Source: Gongronella butleri
Taxonomy: Eukaryota > Mucoromycota > Mucoromycetes > Mucorales > Cunninghamellaceae
Assembly (NCBI GenBank): GCA_025201375.1
Contig: JAIWZP010000003.1
Coordinates: forward strand, 248,001 to 312,000
Reading direction: 5' to 3'
DNA length: 64,000 nucleotides
Program-made: the position numbers and the translations under genes
The notes under the pieces: generated by a model
Database searches by the model: none
What the model was told of the DNA's origin: nothing
What the model saw: only the letters and a program-made list of their open reading frames with translations
Shown here: piece by piece, positions 33,560 through 45,784 of the stretch
How positions within the stretch are numbered: position 1 is the stretch's first letter
Layout of the letters: the number at the start of each line of letters is the position of its first letter

Positions 33560-36500
33560 AATGCACGAAAGCATGATTTTGTGGATTTTACACGCAAATA
33601 CCGTATGGGTGTTTGAACGAATTGATCCATATATTCTTTACGCTCATTGGACAGAACCTGACGCGTACTTTTATTTCAATGCCTGAAGCACCGCGCTAAA
33701 CTGCACAAAAACGCGCACATTTACCTTTAAAAAATCAAAGAGCGCGATTTTCAGATTTTGCCGGCCTGCTGTGCCTCCAGAATTTTTTTTTACAGCCTAC
33801 CTGCCCGGTAATGAAAGATGCGTCACGGCGTAAATTATGGCCCAGTGTTCAATAGTGGCCCGCCTAATTTTTTTGGACTCGAGAATGCCAAAAACGTCAG
33901 GTTTGTACTATTTAGCATTCATCTCACCATCTGCGTGGTTGACCCTGCTCAAAAACAGACGCATCGTGTTCAGCGCAAAATTTGCAACAAAAAAGCTTAA
34001 AGTCCCAAAAAAGCGCTGACCACTTTTTAAAAATTCAGGGGTCACATATTTAAATCCCAAAAACAGACAATTTCGAGCTCCGAGTGATCAATGCATCCCA
34101 AACAGGTAACTCCGAGTATTTGCTATTGGCGGACAAAGTGGCAGGTCGCCCCAGCCTAAGAAAAAAGCCCAGAGAGAGACGCATGAACGCCGATCGTCTG
34201 AAAAAAGTGCCTACTTTGCGCAAGATTTTTTTGCAAAAATTTAAGGTTTGACACTTTCAAATTAAGGTGGTGGATTGCATGGAATTTTTATTTTTTTACT
34301 TTTTTTTTACTTTTTTTATTTTGCAATTTTTGTGCGTTGAGTGGGCTGCAGCAGCCTTGTGAAATGACCGATGCAAAAAGCTCAAACCCAGGCTGGCGCG
34401 CTGCAAGTCATCCCATTAAATACTTTGCCTCCTGTTTATTAGTAAAACTGAAATAAAAATTGGGGGTCGACTAGACCGTTGTCGAACAAATCGCGATTAA
34501 GTATTTAGTAGAAAAAGTGGATTTTCTCTGTCAGTTTTGGCTATCCAGCGGTGAAACTGGTCTTATTCGATGGAGATTCGGCAGCTGCTTACGATACGTT
34601 AAAAGCGCCATGAGTTGTCCTTTTCGTTGTCGAGAACATCGAGGTTGAAAATATTTGAAATGTTTGAATGGATTTCACAAGCGTACAGAGGTCACGCATG
34701 GGCCAAAAAAACATTCCGGAAATGACGTCCGAGCCCGTCTGATTCGAAAAATGTAGGGTTCATTGCGATCGAAGAAGAAATTGGTCAAGGCAGTACCAAA
34801 TTGTGAAAATGTCGATACTTTGGATTCATTTGCACAACGACCCAATCGATCTCAGGTTTTCAATGGCTTGTTAAAAAAGGCGTGCAAAAACAAGATCCTA
34901 CCGCAAAAGTTTGGAGACGTGATTTGTGGTTTATCAAATTGAAGTTGTGAAAATCGTTGAAAATAGCCAAGCTTTCAAAATTGTCGACAATTCGGCTTGC
35001 TGGCTCTGGATTTTAACGAAGTTTGAAAATAAACGCGCGAAAATGTTTTAATAGCACTGCTTTGACAATGATCCAACGCCTGATTTTGGCGTATATATTG
35101 AAAATGCTGAATTTCATAAAATTGGCGATTGCCTTGACAGCGGACAGATTGACCCCCGGTTTTCAGCGTTCATCTGCAAATAGAGGCGCAAATCGACTAT
35201 TTTTTTGTTATAATTTCGCGGTGATCAAAATACGATTTTGCCGCGAAATAATTTTTTATAAAACGCGCCACAGCCAAATTTTTAGCAATGTCAATTTTGT
35301 CGCCGAACCAGCTGATCGATATCGGGGTTTTAATTTTTCTGAAAAGAGAGAAGCCAAATTCTACAGTATAGGTGGGGAAGTTTCGTGGCGCTGCAATGAA
35401 TACTTGGTGGTGAAATGATTTTTTTCGAATTTGGGAAAAAAAGTTGGTCGGGTCAAAATGCATCTGGAGGGTCCCCCGCTTTGAGAGGTTCAAGCTCAGA
35501 CCGATTTCTCAAATCCATTTGGCAAACAACGCACCAGCGCTTTGAGAGTCATGTCATTAGATGTCTTGACCATCTCTTTCTAATCGAATCTGCAATAAAA
35601 ACCGGGGGTTGACTTGACGGGTCGCGAGAAAAAAGCGATTAACGTCAAATCTAAGAAACGTGAATTTCTTGACCAGTTTTGATCTCACGCCAGTGAAACT
35701 GGTCTTATTTAACAGAGAATCAAATTCTGCATTTTTATCACTGCAAGTTTGCTGTGGGTTACATTGTTCCTTCCCGAGAAAATTGATGTTGAAATTTTAA
35801 ATCTGGCGCCGCAGGTGTACAGTACAAAGGTTGCGCATCTGCTTTACAGTACAGTATTGTGCTAATATACAGTAAAATGACTCCCGCGCGCGTCTCTTTA
35901 CACTTGCAAGCTACAGTATCAGCATGATTGAATAACAATTTAGTGCGCCAGGGCCGAAATTGTGAATTTCTAGAAAAACATCGATTTTCTCGTCAACCGC
36001 CAGATCAACCCCCGGTTTTTACTTTGTTTTCAAAAAGCAAGCATCCAAAATGCACAAATGACATTAAGATTCATGGAGCGGCGGGCATATGATTGTGAGC
36101 AGTGTCGATTTTCATAAATTGGGATTTTCTAGCGATTTTGCAAGGGGGTCAAAGTCGGCATTTTACGGCAGTAAATATTGGGAACTCGGATCGCCATGCC
36201 ACTCATACCCTGGGTAAACATGCCTTGTTTTACCGGTATATCTACGAAACGATATAAAAATTAAGGGCTTATCATCTGGTTTTGGCATAAAAAGTGATTT
36301 GCTGGATTTTTGTCGATTGTTTCGATAAGCGATTTTGACCTTGAATGATGAATTTGGTCCTGATTTTATGCAAAATGCATTTTCTCAGGACTGAGTGATC
36401 CGATTTCCAAAAATCTCGGAATCACAATGTTACAATACGAGTCGAGTGTACGCTGGTGTAAATTTGGTGCCTGATGGTCAAGCTCATCGACAGGAACGTG

Positions 36501-38060
36501 TAAAATATTATTTGGCGCTGGTTTTTCACTAGCAAACACAAATCTCAAGATTTCTCGGGACTGGGTGATGCGATTCGCGCGAAAAATTAACATCAATGGA
36601 GAATTGGGTCTACAGTACCATCACCCGATCAAAATTTGGGACCAGACGAGCAAGTTACTGGGGAAGCGCCATTTTCATACTGTAGGCATACCGTAGTAAT
36701 AAAGGAGGTACTGTAAAATCAGCACCATTTGGTCTCGTACGGCGGCGGCAACGGCTGAGCGCCCCGACACGTGAGTCACATCAAACGAATCAGCGACCAA
36801 ACGCGATAAAAAAGCTTGTGGTTTGGGGCCATCACATCGAGTTTTTGGCGAGTTAGCCTTTAGGGGTCGTTTTGATTCTGTTTTGACCCTGATTTCACGC
36901 AAAGTGCACTTTCTCAGGACTGAATGATCCGATTTCCAGAAAAACTTGGAATCATCGAAGTTTCGATTCGAGTGTCCACTGGTACAAATTTGGTGCTTGA
37001 TGGTCAAGCTCACCGGCAGGAACGCGTAAGATATTATTTGGCGCTGGTTTTCACTAGCAAACACAAATCTCAAGATTTTTCAGGACTGGATGATTCGATT
37101 CGTGTAAAACATTAACATCGTTGGAGAATTGGATGGGTCTACCATTGAGCATCAACTGGTCCAAATTTGGGACCAAACGAGCAAGTTTCTGGGGAAGCGG
37201 CATTTTCATAGGTAGGCGTAAAGAAGGGGGGAAAATCAGCAACATTTGGTCTCCTACGACGACAACGGTTGGGCGCCTCGACGCGTGAGTCATCTCAAAT
37301 GAACCAGCGGCCAATGGCGGTAAAAGCGCTTGTGGTTTGAGGACATCGCGTTCGAGTTTTTGGAGAGTTAGCCTTTAGGGGTCGTTTTGCCCCTGATTTA
37401 GCTCTGCTTTTACGAAAAATGCACTTTCTCAGGACTGAGTGATCCAATTTCTCGAAAATCTTTAAACCATCGAAGTTTTGCGTCGAGTATCTACTGGTCT
37501 AAATTTGGCGCCGGATGGTCAGGCTGATCGGGAGAAACGCGTGAAATATCGTTTGGCGCTGGGTTTTCACTAGCAAACACGAATCTTGAGATTTCTCGGG
37601 ACTGAGTAATCCGATTCGCGAAAAAAATCAACACCGTTGGAGAATTGGGTTACCATCAACTGGTGCAAATCTGAGATCAGATGCGCAAGTTTCTGAGAAA
37701 GCGCCATTTTCATAGGCGTAAAGGGGGGTAAAACCAGCACCATTTGGTCTCGTACCGCGACAACGGCTGAGCGCCCCGACGCGTGAGACGCCTCAAATGA
37801 ATCAGCGGGCAAACGCGGTAAAAGTGCTTGCAGTTTGGGACCATCGCGTCGAATTCTCGGCGAGTTAGCCTTTAGGGGGTTGTTTTGATCCTGTTTTAGC
37901 CCTGATTTTATGCAAAATGCATTTCCTCAGGACTAAGTGATCCGCTTTGCGAAAAAATGGAACCACCGAATTTTTGGGTCAAGTTCTCAAGTATCCTCCA
38001 TTGGCCTAAATTTAAAACTGCATGGTCAGGCTCTTCGGGAGGAAGAACGCCGCGTAAAAT
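33560..38060 (+). repeat. R1 large dispersed repeat, copy A (~4.5 kb)
   Basis: The most continuous R1 copy. It runs from the GAAAATGCACGAAAGCATG block through the GACCGATGCAAAAAG, ATCTGCAATAAAAAC and TTTCTAGAAAAACATCGATT blocks. It ends in tandem ~0.5-kb units (36.3–38.05 kb). It aligns in the same order and orientation with 55.56–62.2 kb and, in pieces, with 3.2–9.7 kb. No intact ORF, TIR or LTR was seen, so its class is unknown. It carries several TACAGTA/TACTGTA heptamers that sister copies lack. Confidence 0.75.
36330..38060 (+). repeat. Tandem ~0.5-kb sub-repeat array within R1 copy A
   Basis: The landmark CTCAGGACTGAGTGATCC recurs at about 36384, 36913, 37428 and 37926 (spacing 529, 515, 498 bp). 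Each is followed by CACTAGCAAACAC, GGGACCAGA..GCAAGTT, GTCTCGTAC and GCGAGTTAGCCTTTAGGGG-type blocks in the same order. About 3.3 units. Confidence 0.85.
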
Positions 38061-38114
38061 ACGATATTGCTTGGCGCTCGTGGATTTTCATAACAGACGC
38101 TGCTTACTTTTATT

Positions 38115-38612
38115 GGCAAAAGCTCGTAAAAAAATCGAGCAAATGTTGTTGTTACGAAAAACGACCGTTCGTAAAAGCAACAAACGCTGTGAATACTTCG
38201 CAAACGTACTTCGTACAAAATTGAACAAATGTTGTAAAGACTTCGCAAAAAAATCGAACGAACGTTGTGAAGACTTCGCAAACGTACTTCGCAAAAAAAA
38301 AAATAATCAAACGAACATTGTGAAGACTTCGCAAACGTACTTTGTAAAAAATCGAACGAACGTTGTTGTGAAGAATTCGCGAACGTTCGTAAAAAAATCG
38401 AACGAACGTAGTGAATTCTTCGCAAACATACTTCTTCGTAAAAAATTGAACAAGTTGTAAAGACTTTGCAAAAAAAAAAAAATAATCGAACGAGCGTTGC
38501 GAAGACTTCGGAAACGTACTTCGTATGTTCGTAAAAAATTGAACGAACGTTGTGAAGACTTCGCAAACGTACTTCGTAAAAACGTCGAACGAACGTTGTG
38601 AAGCCCCTATTT
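38115..38612 (+). repeat. Minisatellite, ~40–47-bp unit
   Basis: Roughly eleven imperfect units share AATCGAACGAACGTTGTGAA followed by GACTTCGCAAACGTACTTCG. Units vary in length through A-run changes and internal deletions. The array starts where R1 copy A ends, and an R1 fragment resumes at about 38615. Confidence 0.85.
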
Positions 38613-38614
38613 GA

Positions 38615-38790
38615 CAGTAAATCTGCATTAAAAATTGGGGGTCGATCAGACTGTAGTCAAGCAAATAGTCATTAAAGATTTTCTTGAAAAAGTAGATCTT
38701 CTCCATCAGTTTTGATCAGATCGCGCTGGAACTTGACTCATCCGACGGAGATTCAGCAGTTGCATTCGACAAGTTAATTAATCACACCGC
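38615..38790 (+). repeat. R1 fragment after the minisatellite
   Basis: CAGTAAATCTGCATTAAAAATTGGGGGTCGA-type sequence and the following GAAAAAGTAGATCTTCTCC block match 34.43–34.6 kb and 56.39–56.55 kb. Confidence 0.6.
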
Positions 38791-38897
38791 CCCTGAAAGC
38801 GTGTATTTATTGATCAATATGTATCGATTTTCTGATAACATGAAGATCAAATTTCGCAAGTAGCAACAGAGAAAATTTATTAAGGTCGTCTATTGGA

Positions 38898-41805
38898 TCA
38901 GGATGAGCTGGTAGCGTGATCTGTTCTAGGTAGCAACCGATTGATTTCCTATGATACACAAGGGGGAGAGAGATGTTTACTGATTTTTCGCTGCGTCACG
39001 CTTTTTAGGCTTACCTCGGGTGGCAAATTGATGGGCTGACTGCAGCGGAGGTATGCGTTGGCCAGGATGTCCTGCAACATGGTGTTGATCCATCTAAATA
39101 AAAAGTTTGTAAATGTTTTCTTTAAAAAAACGACTGGCTTACTTGTCGCTTGCAGCCATGGTCCAGAGGGCACGCTGGACAAACTCGGCGTCAAGCTGCA
39201 ATTGCTGGTAGCGACGCGTGTCGATGGCGTGTGTCAGTCGGACGGCCTCTTGGAAAGCCTTGAGGACGATGCGTGCAAGGCCATCAATGACCCCGCGTGC
39301 CGATGGGTCGACTGCGCTATAAATGGCGACGTGTTCGGCGAACAATTTGTCAATGTTGTGCATCAGGCTGAAATCAGGCCCGCCCATGCGCGGGACGAGG
39401 CCCAGGCCCGCAGGCAGCAGCGGTGGCGGAAGGTGCTGCGCGGTCGCCGAATCGGACGCATCATCTACGCCATCGTCCCCAAAGTGGCTGCCGAAATTGC
39501 TGCTGTTGGTGCGCAAATGCTGGTGTTCCTGATGCTGCTGCTGCTGTTGTTGTTGCTGTTGTTGTTGTGAATGATCGTGCGCGAACGTTGGGAAAATGGC
39601 GTGCATCCACTGGGCGAGCATCTGGAAATGGGCCATGATGCGCGTCCATGCAGGAGACAGGGTGAGCGCCTTTTCATCCGTTTCCTCGTCCTCGTCGTCT
39701 TCATAGCAGGTCTGAACAATGGTGCTCAAGCCATAGCCATCGACGCGGATCTGGTTGTTGACAAGGTGCTTTCCAACAGCGGCAAAGTGGTCCATGAGAT
39801 CATTGGCGTCGTCAATGAGGTGCGGGGCAATGGTCGGGTGCGGTGTGTCGTACGACGGCATTGTGCCATACAGCTGCATGGACAGATCCTGGTAGCACTG
39901 CAACACTTCATGGTCCGCCACATTGTAGCACAAGCGCGCCAAGGTCATCGCGTAAAGCGTCGTGGACGCGTTCAATTTCGTCGCCTAAATGGCAATAAAT
40001 CCATAAAAATCCATAAAATGCCGTTGCTTTTGCGTTTTTCTCTTTTACCATGAGCGCGTCCGCTAGGTCCATCCACATGGTCTTCCATCCTTGCTGCAAA
40101 CGCGTGAGGAATGGCGCACGGCACGGCTCAGACATGGCCTGCACACACGCTTTTAGCGGTAACAGCGCGTGTGCCTTCAAGTGCTGCGCAAGCCACAGCG
40201 ACAGATCCTCGAGGAACCGGCGCACAAACTTGGGGTCCTTTTCCGGCTGCTCTCGGTGGAACGTATCGATGCGATCTACAAGAAAGAAAAAAAAAGATGA
40301 GCAATTGTGTGTCATGACGCGCCCCTTTTAGACCTTTCACCGCATCCGCATCCTACCGATGATGGCTTTGGGGGTAGTGAGGATCAAGGTGTCGACGAGC
40401 TGCGCCTCCCAAGACGCAAAGTACTCGTTGAAGCGTGTGTCGACGGCAGCCGTAGCGGCAAGCGCTGGGACATTGTCAAACGCGTCTCGCAGAGTCATGA
40501 GGTCCTTGACTTGGTCCACACGATCATCCTTTTTACAATGAACAAAAGGTGAGTCGCTGCGAATTTCACCCTGTCGTTATTTTTTCTCGCTTTTTGCTCA
40601 TTTTTTTTTTTTTTTTACTAACCTTGCCGTCGATGATGCCGTTCATGGTGTCAAAGATGGCATCAATGCGTGGTTGCAGCTTGGTCAACAAGTGCTTTCG
40701 GGCATGGTCGTGGTCGTCGAGGGACAGATGGAGCACAGAGCCTGTTTCTGAAGTTTCCGAGACCGAGGAGAGGAAAAAGGCGCGGAAATGGCGCGCGACA
40801 TCCTCCAATGGGACAATGCGCGTGTTGATGAGTGCGGCAATGGTATTATTTGATTCGTTTGGGGAGGTGATAGGGGTGGATGAGGCGAGGCAGGCGTCGG
40901 TGTAGGCGGCCCACAGGCGCGGTGGGTCTTCTTTGAGAAGCACGAGCAATTTTGTCTTTTCGTTGATTTGAGCGAGCGGGGTATCGTGTTTGGTAAGTGC
41001 GTGCCAGAGATCTTGTTTGATCTTGTCCATGACGGCGGCACATTCGCGCTCGATGCTCTGAAACGCGGGCATGTCTCTGTAATGGTCGAGCAACTTGCGC
41101 GCACGTGCATAATACTTGACGGCCTGGGTGTCATTGCCATCCTGGTGACATTGCTGAAGTCGATTGGGCAGCGCAAAGATGAATTGAAGCCGCTGCAGCT
41201 GGTGGTGCACATTGTCCAGTTGTTGCACCTTGTGCCGATTGCCAGCCAGTGCGCTGTGCACACGCCCATTGTGCGCCGAAATCTGGCCCATCTTGTCGTT
41301 CAACTTGTTCATTGCTGATTCCATCTGCTCCACGTTCGTTTTCATCTTCCGGATCGTGTCTGTTGCGCTGATAAACTTGTTGTAATTCTCGTACACCAGT
41401 GTTTTCATATCCCCTTCGATCTCTTGCACCTCTAAGCGTCCAATTGTGGATGGTAATGGCAATGGATGAGTGTCGGTCCTTCTTTTCTCTCGCTTTCAAA
41501 ATGCGCAAATATACCTCCCACTAGGCCATTGTCGACCTTTATGAGTGTGTTGAGCGGTTGGTCCTTGACAAGTTTGGCAAAATATTTGAGAGCGTCAAAC
41601 GAGGCGTCATCTAACAAGGTGTCCAACGAAAGATGCACGCGCCGTGAGTCGGTCGAATAAAAAACACAAAAAAGGGGAACAAAGAGGTCATACCTATATT
41701 CATCGGGTCCGTTTTGACCGGTTGCGTAGGCGACAGACCATAATAATTCTTGAGAAGAGCGTTCCTCTCTCGACGTTTCTGCTTGTCGCCCGTCGTGGTC
41801 GCCAT
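38898..41805 (-). CDS. VPS51: Vps51, GARP/EARP tethering complex subunit
   Basis: Eight exons: 41805-41694, 41610-41515, 41431-40623, 40528-40357, 40275-40049, 39984-39143, 39093-39015, 38948-38898. They sum to 2388 nt (795 aa). Vps51 is the smallest-helix anchor of the GARP complex, which tethers endosome-derived vesicles at the trans-Golgi. The N-terminus has the LLKNYYGLS and FDALKYFAKL blocks. These are followed by the Vps51/Exo84/COG1 coiled-coil region MKTLVYENYNKFISATDTIRK (about 75–150), diagnostic for the family. An Asp/Glu-rich spot and a poly-Gln run lie near 630–650. The final exon is less certain. A GTAAGC donor at 39014 and CATAG acceptor at 38949 give an 17-codon exon ending ATSSS. 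Reading through instead gives a different tail ending PPCVS. Length fits the family. Shares a 179-bp promoter with the next gene. Confidence 0.88.
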
Positions 41806-41984
41806 GAATAAGAAATAAAAAGCAAAAAAGAGAGAGAGAGAGAGAAAGAGCGAAAAAGAAAAAAGACGTGCAATTTGGCATTTTCGACTGTCGAGTTGCC
41901 ATTTTTGGATCTCCGACGGGTCATTGGAAAAAGCAGGGCCATGCGGTTTCTCACTCTTTTTTCTCTTTTTCTTCCCTGTTCGTC
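41806..41984. promoter_or_regulatory. Bidirectional promoter between VPS51 and the mitochondrial-protein gene
   Basis: 179 bp between divergent ATGs. A GA-rich run (41825–41850) and a pyrimidine-rich plus-strand leader are the only features seen. Confidence 0.5.
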
Positions 41985-43199
41985 ATGACGCTACTTTGTA
42001 CACGCCTTGCGCGGCCGCTTGTCCATCCTAGGCGGTTTGCGTTGCATGCCTTATCACACAGGACCTTCCGTTCATCCATTGCGCGTCGTGACGACGCACC
42101 CAACCCTTTGGCCTTTCGTACGTGCTCGTTTGCTCGCTTTTCTTTACTTTTTTTTCTTCTTTTTCTTTTGACAGATCACGGTTCTTACTTTTTTTTTTTT
42201 CTTGTTCACGTTCTTTTCGGCTAGCCTGGCTGCTGAGCAGCGCGCCTCGACGCATTGACACATATCCGTACGCCAAAGCACCCCAAGATTGGGAATTTTT
42301 AAATATTTTACCCAAAAGTCTGCAGCTACGATTATGCCGCTGGCTGTGTGAGCGCATGGTCACTGTCAACACGGGTGTCCACTATTTCCCGGATCAATTC
42401 CTGCTTGGAGGTAAGCAAAACAGGGGAAATTGGGAGGCGAAAAAGGGCGCAAGTGAGCGAAAAAGAGCAAATGGAGCCGCTTCAGCCAATGAGACACGTG
42501 GCGCAGCGCAAGCTCACTTTCTTTTTTTTTAAAAAATAAAAAGCGAGTCTCAGCACGCGCAAGACGCTTGAGCTCATGTCGCAATTTCTGACGCATCCGA
42601 GCGACGAGACGCTTGCGCCATTGGACGCGCTGATGACCCCGACGCTGCAGCGGACGTTGCTTGGACAAGCACAGGGTTGCTTTGGATTGCACGACAATGT
42701 CAATGTCAGCGTGCCGCAGATTTACGATTGCACGGTGCAAGATGTTTGGGTGTCTTTGGGCAATCCCGATGCGGCTGAGCAGCCGCGCATGTACCAGGTG
42801 CTCGAATGGATGACATTGCAGGTGGCACTCAAGCGATCGTTGCTTGAGGACGACGTACAGGAGCCATTTGCTGATTTCCGCGCACGCGTCAATCAAGGGA
42901 TCCTCGAGGGCGCCAAGATTTCTGTGGATGTCGCGATTGATGCCGACGTCGTGTACCAGGTGACGCGCCCTGGTGAAGATGACGATGAAGACGAAGTGCT
43001 CGTGTATGACCGCGGGCGGCGCGATGTGCTCGTGCGCTTTGAATCGCCCACCTTTGCGCCGGCCAACAAGATGGTCTCTGAGCGCGACCCCGACACGGGT
43101 GAGCCCATCATCCATTGGCAATGGCGAATAGCCGATATCGATCAGCTTGTCGCGGCACACAATCTCGAGGCCGCGGCTGCCGATGAAAATCTAGAATGA
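41985..43199 (+). CDS. Predicted mitochondrial protein, family uncertain
   Basis: Three exons, 41985-42117, 42225-42410 and 42544-43199, total 975 nt (324 aa). The N-terminus MTLLCTRLARPLVHPRRFAL is rich in Arg, Leu and Ala without acids, a strong mitochondrial presequence pattern. After it come IDTYPYAKAPQDWEFLNIL and a helical segment, then LMSQFLTHPSDETLAPLDAL and a long region with alternating strands (VWVSLGNPD, VVYQVTRPGE, DVLVRFES). The layout suggests a Tim44/MRPL45/Mba1-type fold (small helical part, then a curved sheet), but I see no diagnostic motif and hold this loosely. Exon 3's acceptor AAAAAG|CG was chosen because it alone keeps the frame. Tail is acidic (AAAADENLE). Confidence 0.6.
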
Positions 43200-43768
43200 A
43201 AACTATAAAAAAAAGAAATTAAAATGGCATGGATCATCAAAAAATGACGAAAATACAATTTGGCGTGACAATAAGGTAGCTCGGCCGTTTCAGCTCCGCT
43301 CGCGCGGTCCACCTGCGGAGCGCCAATGACATTGGTGCGCTCCGAGACGAATTGCTCATTGGTCAAGTGCGACCGACGCCGACGTCTTGGGAGCACTTGC
43401 CCTCCCCCCCTTTTTTTATTTTTCGGTTCAGTGATTGGGTGGATGCACGGCCATGATGGACGACAAAATTCAGGGACCTTTTTTTTTTTTAGGGAGACAT
43501 CCGCACAAACAAAGTAAAAAGAGCATGAAAGAATAAAAAGGAGGGTCCCAATGGATGAAAAAGATGAATTATGATAAGATGAAAAAAGACGTGTGTGATC
43601 ACGTTTTTATTTCAGAAAGAATAAAGTATTGCCTTTTGGAAAGTGGGATTTCAACAAATTTTGTGTCACCTGAACGTGAAAAGAAGCGGTTGCCCATTTG
43701 GCTTTTTTCTTGTTTCTTGTTTCTTCCTCTTTTTTTTTTTCTCTTTTGGTCTCTCCCACTTTTTTTTT
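43200..43768. other. Intergenic region upstream of BEM1
   Basis: No gene seen. A strongly pyrimidine-rich stretch (43720–43767) directly precedes the BEM1 start codon. Confidence 0.5.
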
Positions 43769-45784
43769 ATGATTCACACCAAGGAGAAAGTGAATTTGCC
43801 GAGGAGTTTGCGCACGGCGCGTCTTTCTGTGGTGAAGAACAAGATCAGCACACCTGTGGGTATCCCGACACATCAGCCGTCGGCGCTCGCAACGCCCAAG
43901 AAGGTCATCAAGGCGCTGTACGACTACCAGGCACAGAGTCCTATGGAATTGTCGTTCAACCGGGGCGATTTTTTCCACGTCACCGGGCGCGAGAACGACA
44001 GCCATTGGTACGACGCGTGCAATCCCATCACCAATTCGCGCGGTGTCGTGCCTGTTTCGTATTTTCAGGTCCTTGACAGGAGCGGCGCACGGTCCAACGA
44101 CCCGCCCCCGGCCACGCCCATTGCCTATTCGCAACATCAACAGCAACAGCAACAACAACAACAGCAGCAACATCCACACCAGCAAGCACCGCAACAGCAG
44201 CAACAGCAGCAAAACCATGCCGCGGCCTTTCAGCAGGCACGACAGGAGATGGCAGGCGACTCCCAATGTAGGAAAGAAAAAAAGAAATCAAAAAAAGAGA
44301 ACTAACATCTCAATTTGCACCAATTGGCCCGTTTTTTTTTTTTTTTTTTTGAAGTTGGCGGCAATCGGATGCAACCACTGTATGGTGTGGTGCTGTACGA
44401 TTTCCATGCGGAGCGATCGGACGAACTGGAGGCCAAGGCGGGTGAGGCGATTATTGTGATTGCCAAGTCCAACGAGGAATGGTTCGTTGCCAAGCCCATT
44501 GGCCGGTTGGGCGGGCCTGGATTGATCCCCGTCGCCTTTGTCGAGATCCGTGATGCTGTCACGGGCCGCGCCATCAACAATGTCAACGATTTGATGCAAT
44601 CACCCAGCATCCCACGCGTCGAGGAGTGGAAAAAGATGACCCAAGGCTACGATTCGGCCAGCATCCCGCTCGATGACCAACAACAACAGCAGCAGCAACA
44701 ACAACAACAACAGCAACGCACAGGCTCCCACTCATCCACGTCCTCGTCTCTTGACAGGGAGGCCTATCACCCGTACCACCTCAAGCCAAGCACAAGCTCA
44801 GGCTCAAACACGCCAAACGTCACCTCCGCCTTTGTCGACTCTTTTATTGTCGAAGACGACCAATATTGGTTCATCGTTTATGCCAGCCTTAGCAATGGCC
44901 GCCATCGCATCCTCTACAGACTCTATGAAGGTAAAAAAAAAAAGAAAGAATTGGATCCTATAGGCGCTCGGCAAACTCATCGTTTTTGGCTTTTTTGACA
45001 GATTTTTACGATTTCCAAGTCAACCTGTTGCACGAATTTCCAAATGAAGCGGGTAAAGAAGGCCACGAGAGGATACTGCCTTACATGCCCGGGCCATTAA
45101 CCCAGGTGAATGAGGATGTCACAGGTAATTTTGCCCGTTTTTCTTTTTTTTTTTCCATTTTTTCTTTTCTTTTTTTTTTTTTTTTTGACGCGACACGGGT
45201 AGCTCAATCACTTTTTTTTTTATTTAGCGGAACGACAGCGCGATCTGGATCGCTACTGCCGCGAGCTGCTGATGCTGCCGTCATACGTTGCAAACAGCTC
45301 ATTGGTGCAAACGCAGCTTTTTGGCATCCACGAGGGCGACATTGAGACGGATCAGGACCCGCGCATCGACAGCGCGACGCAGCAGGCGCAAGTGCAGCCA
45401 TCGCCTTCGACATCGCAGGCACCTGCTTCTTCTCAAGCACCTTCATCCCAAGCACCGCCACAGCAGCAGCAGCAACCGCAGGCCACGTACGAGGATAGCC
45501 AGCCCATGACGGCACAAAACACGCAATCGAGTGTGTCATCGGGCAGCACGATCAAGGTTAAGATTATGCATCGCGACGAGATCATTGCCATCAAGGTACC
45601 AACCAACAGCACGCTTGCCTCGCTGTGTGCCAAGATCTACGACCGCCTCGGCGAGGAATTGCCCCTCCGCTACAAGGTCGAGGGATCAAAAGAACGATTG
45701 CCACTCGCCACAGAGCTCGACATGGAGGAGGCCTTTGCCATGGCCATCCGTGTCGGAAAACTCACCGTCTACGCTGAAGAATAA
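43769..45784 (+). CDS. BEM1: Bem1/Scd2-like polarity scaffold (SH3-SH3-PX-PB1)
   Basis: Four exons: 43769-44267, 44355-44930, 45002-45124, 45228-45784. They sum to 1755 nt (584 aa). Bem1 scaffolds Cdc42, its exchange factor Cdc24 and PAK kinases at sites of polarised growth. SH3-1 (about 46–104; KALYDYQAQSPMELSFNRGD) is followed by a poly-Gln linker. SH3-2 comes next (about 174–235; GVVLYDFHAERSDELEAKAG), then a second Gln run. A PX domain (about 308–425) has FIVEDDQYWFIVYASLSNGR, RLYEDFYDFQVNLLHEFP and ILPYMPGP, and binds phosphoinositide. A Ser/Ala/Gln-rich linker precedes the C-terminal PB1 domain (about 505–584; IKVKIMHRDEIIAIKV), which pairs with the PB1 of Cdc24. The start at 43769 gives a basic N-terminus and has no alternative nearby. 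Confidence 0.93.

Noticed and set aside
33560..38060. Copy A as a centromere
   Set aside because: Satellite-like 0.5-kb units exist but only about three, flanked by housekeeping genes. No positional or chromatin evidence.
38115..38612. CRISPR-like repeat array
   Set aside because: Units are directly adjacent and vary in length with no unique spacers. The host is a eukaryote. It is a minisatellite.
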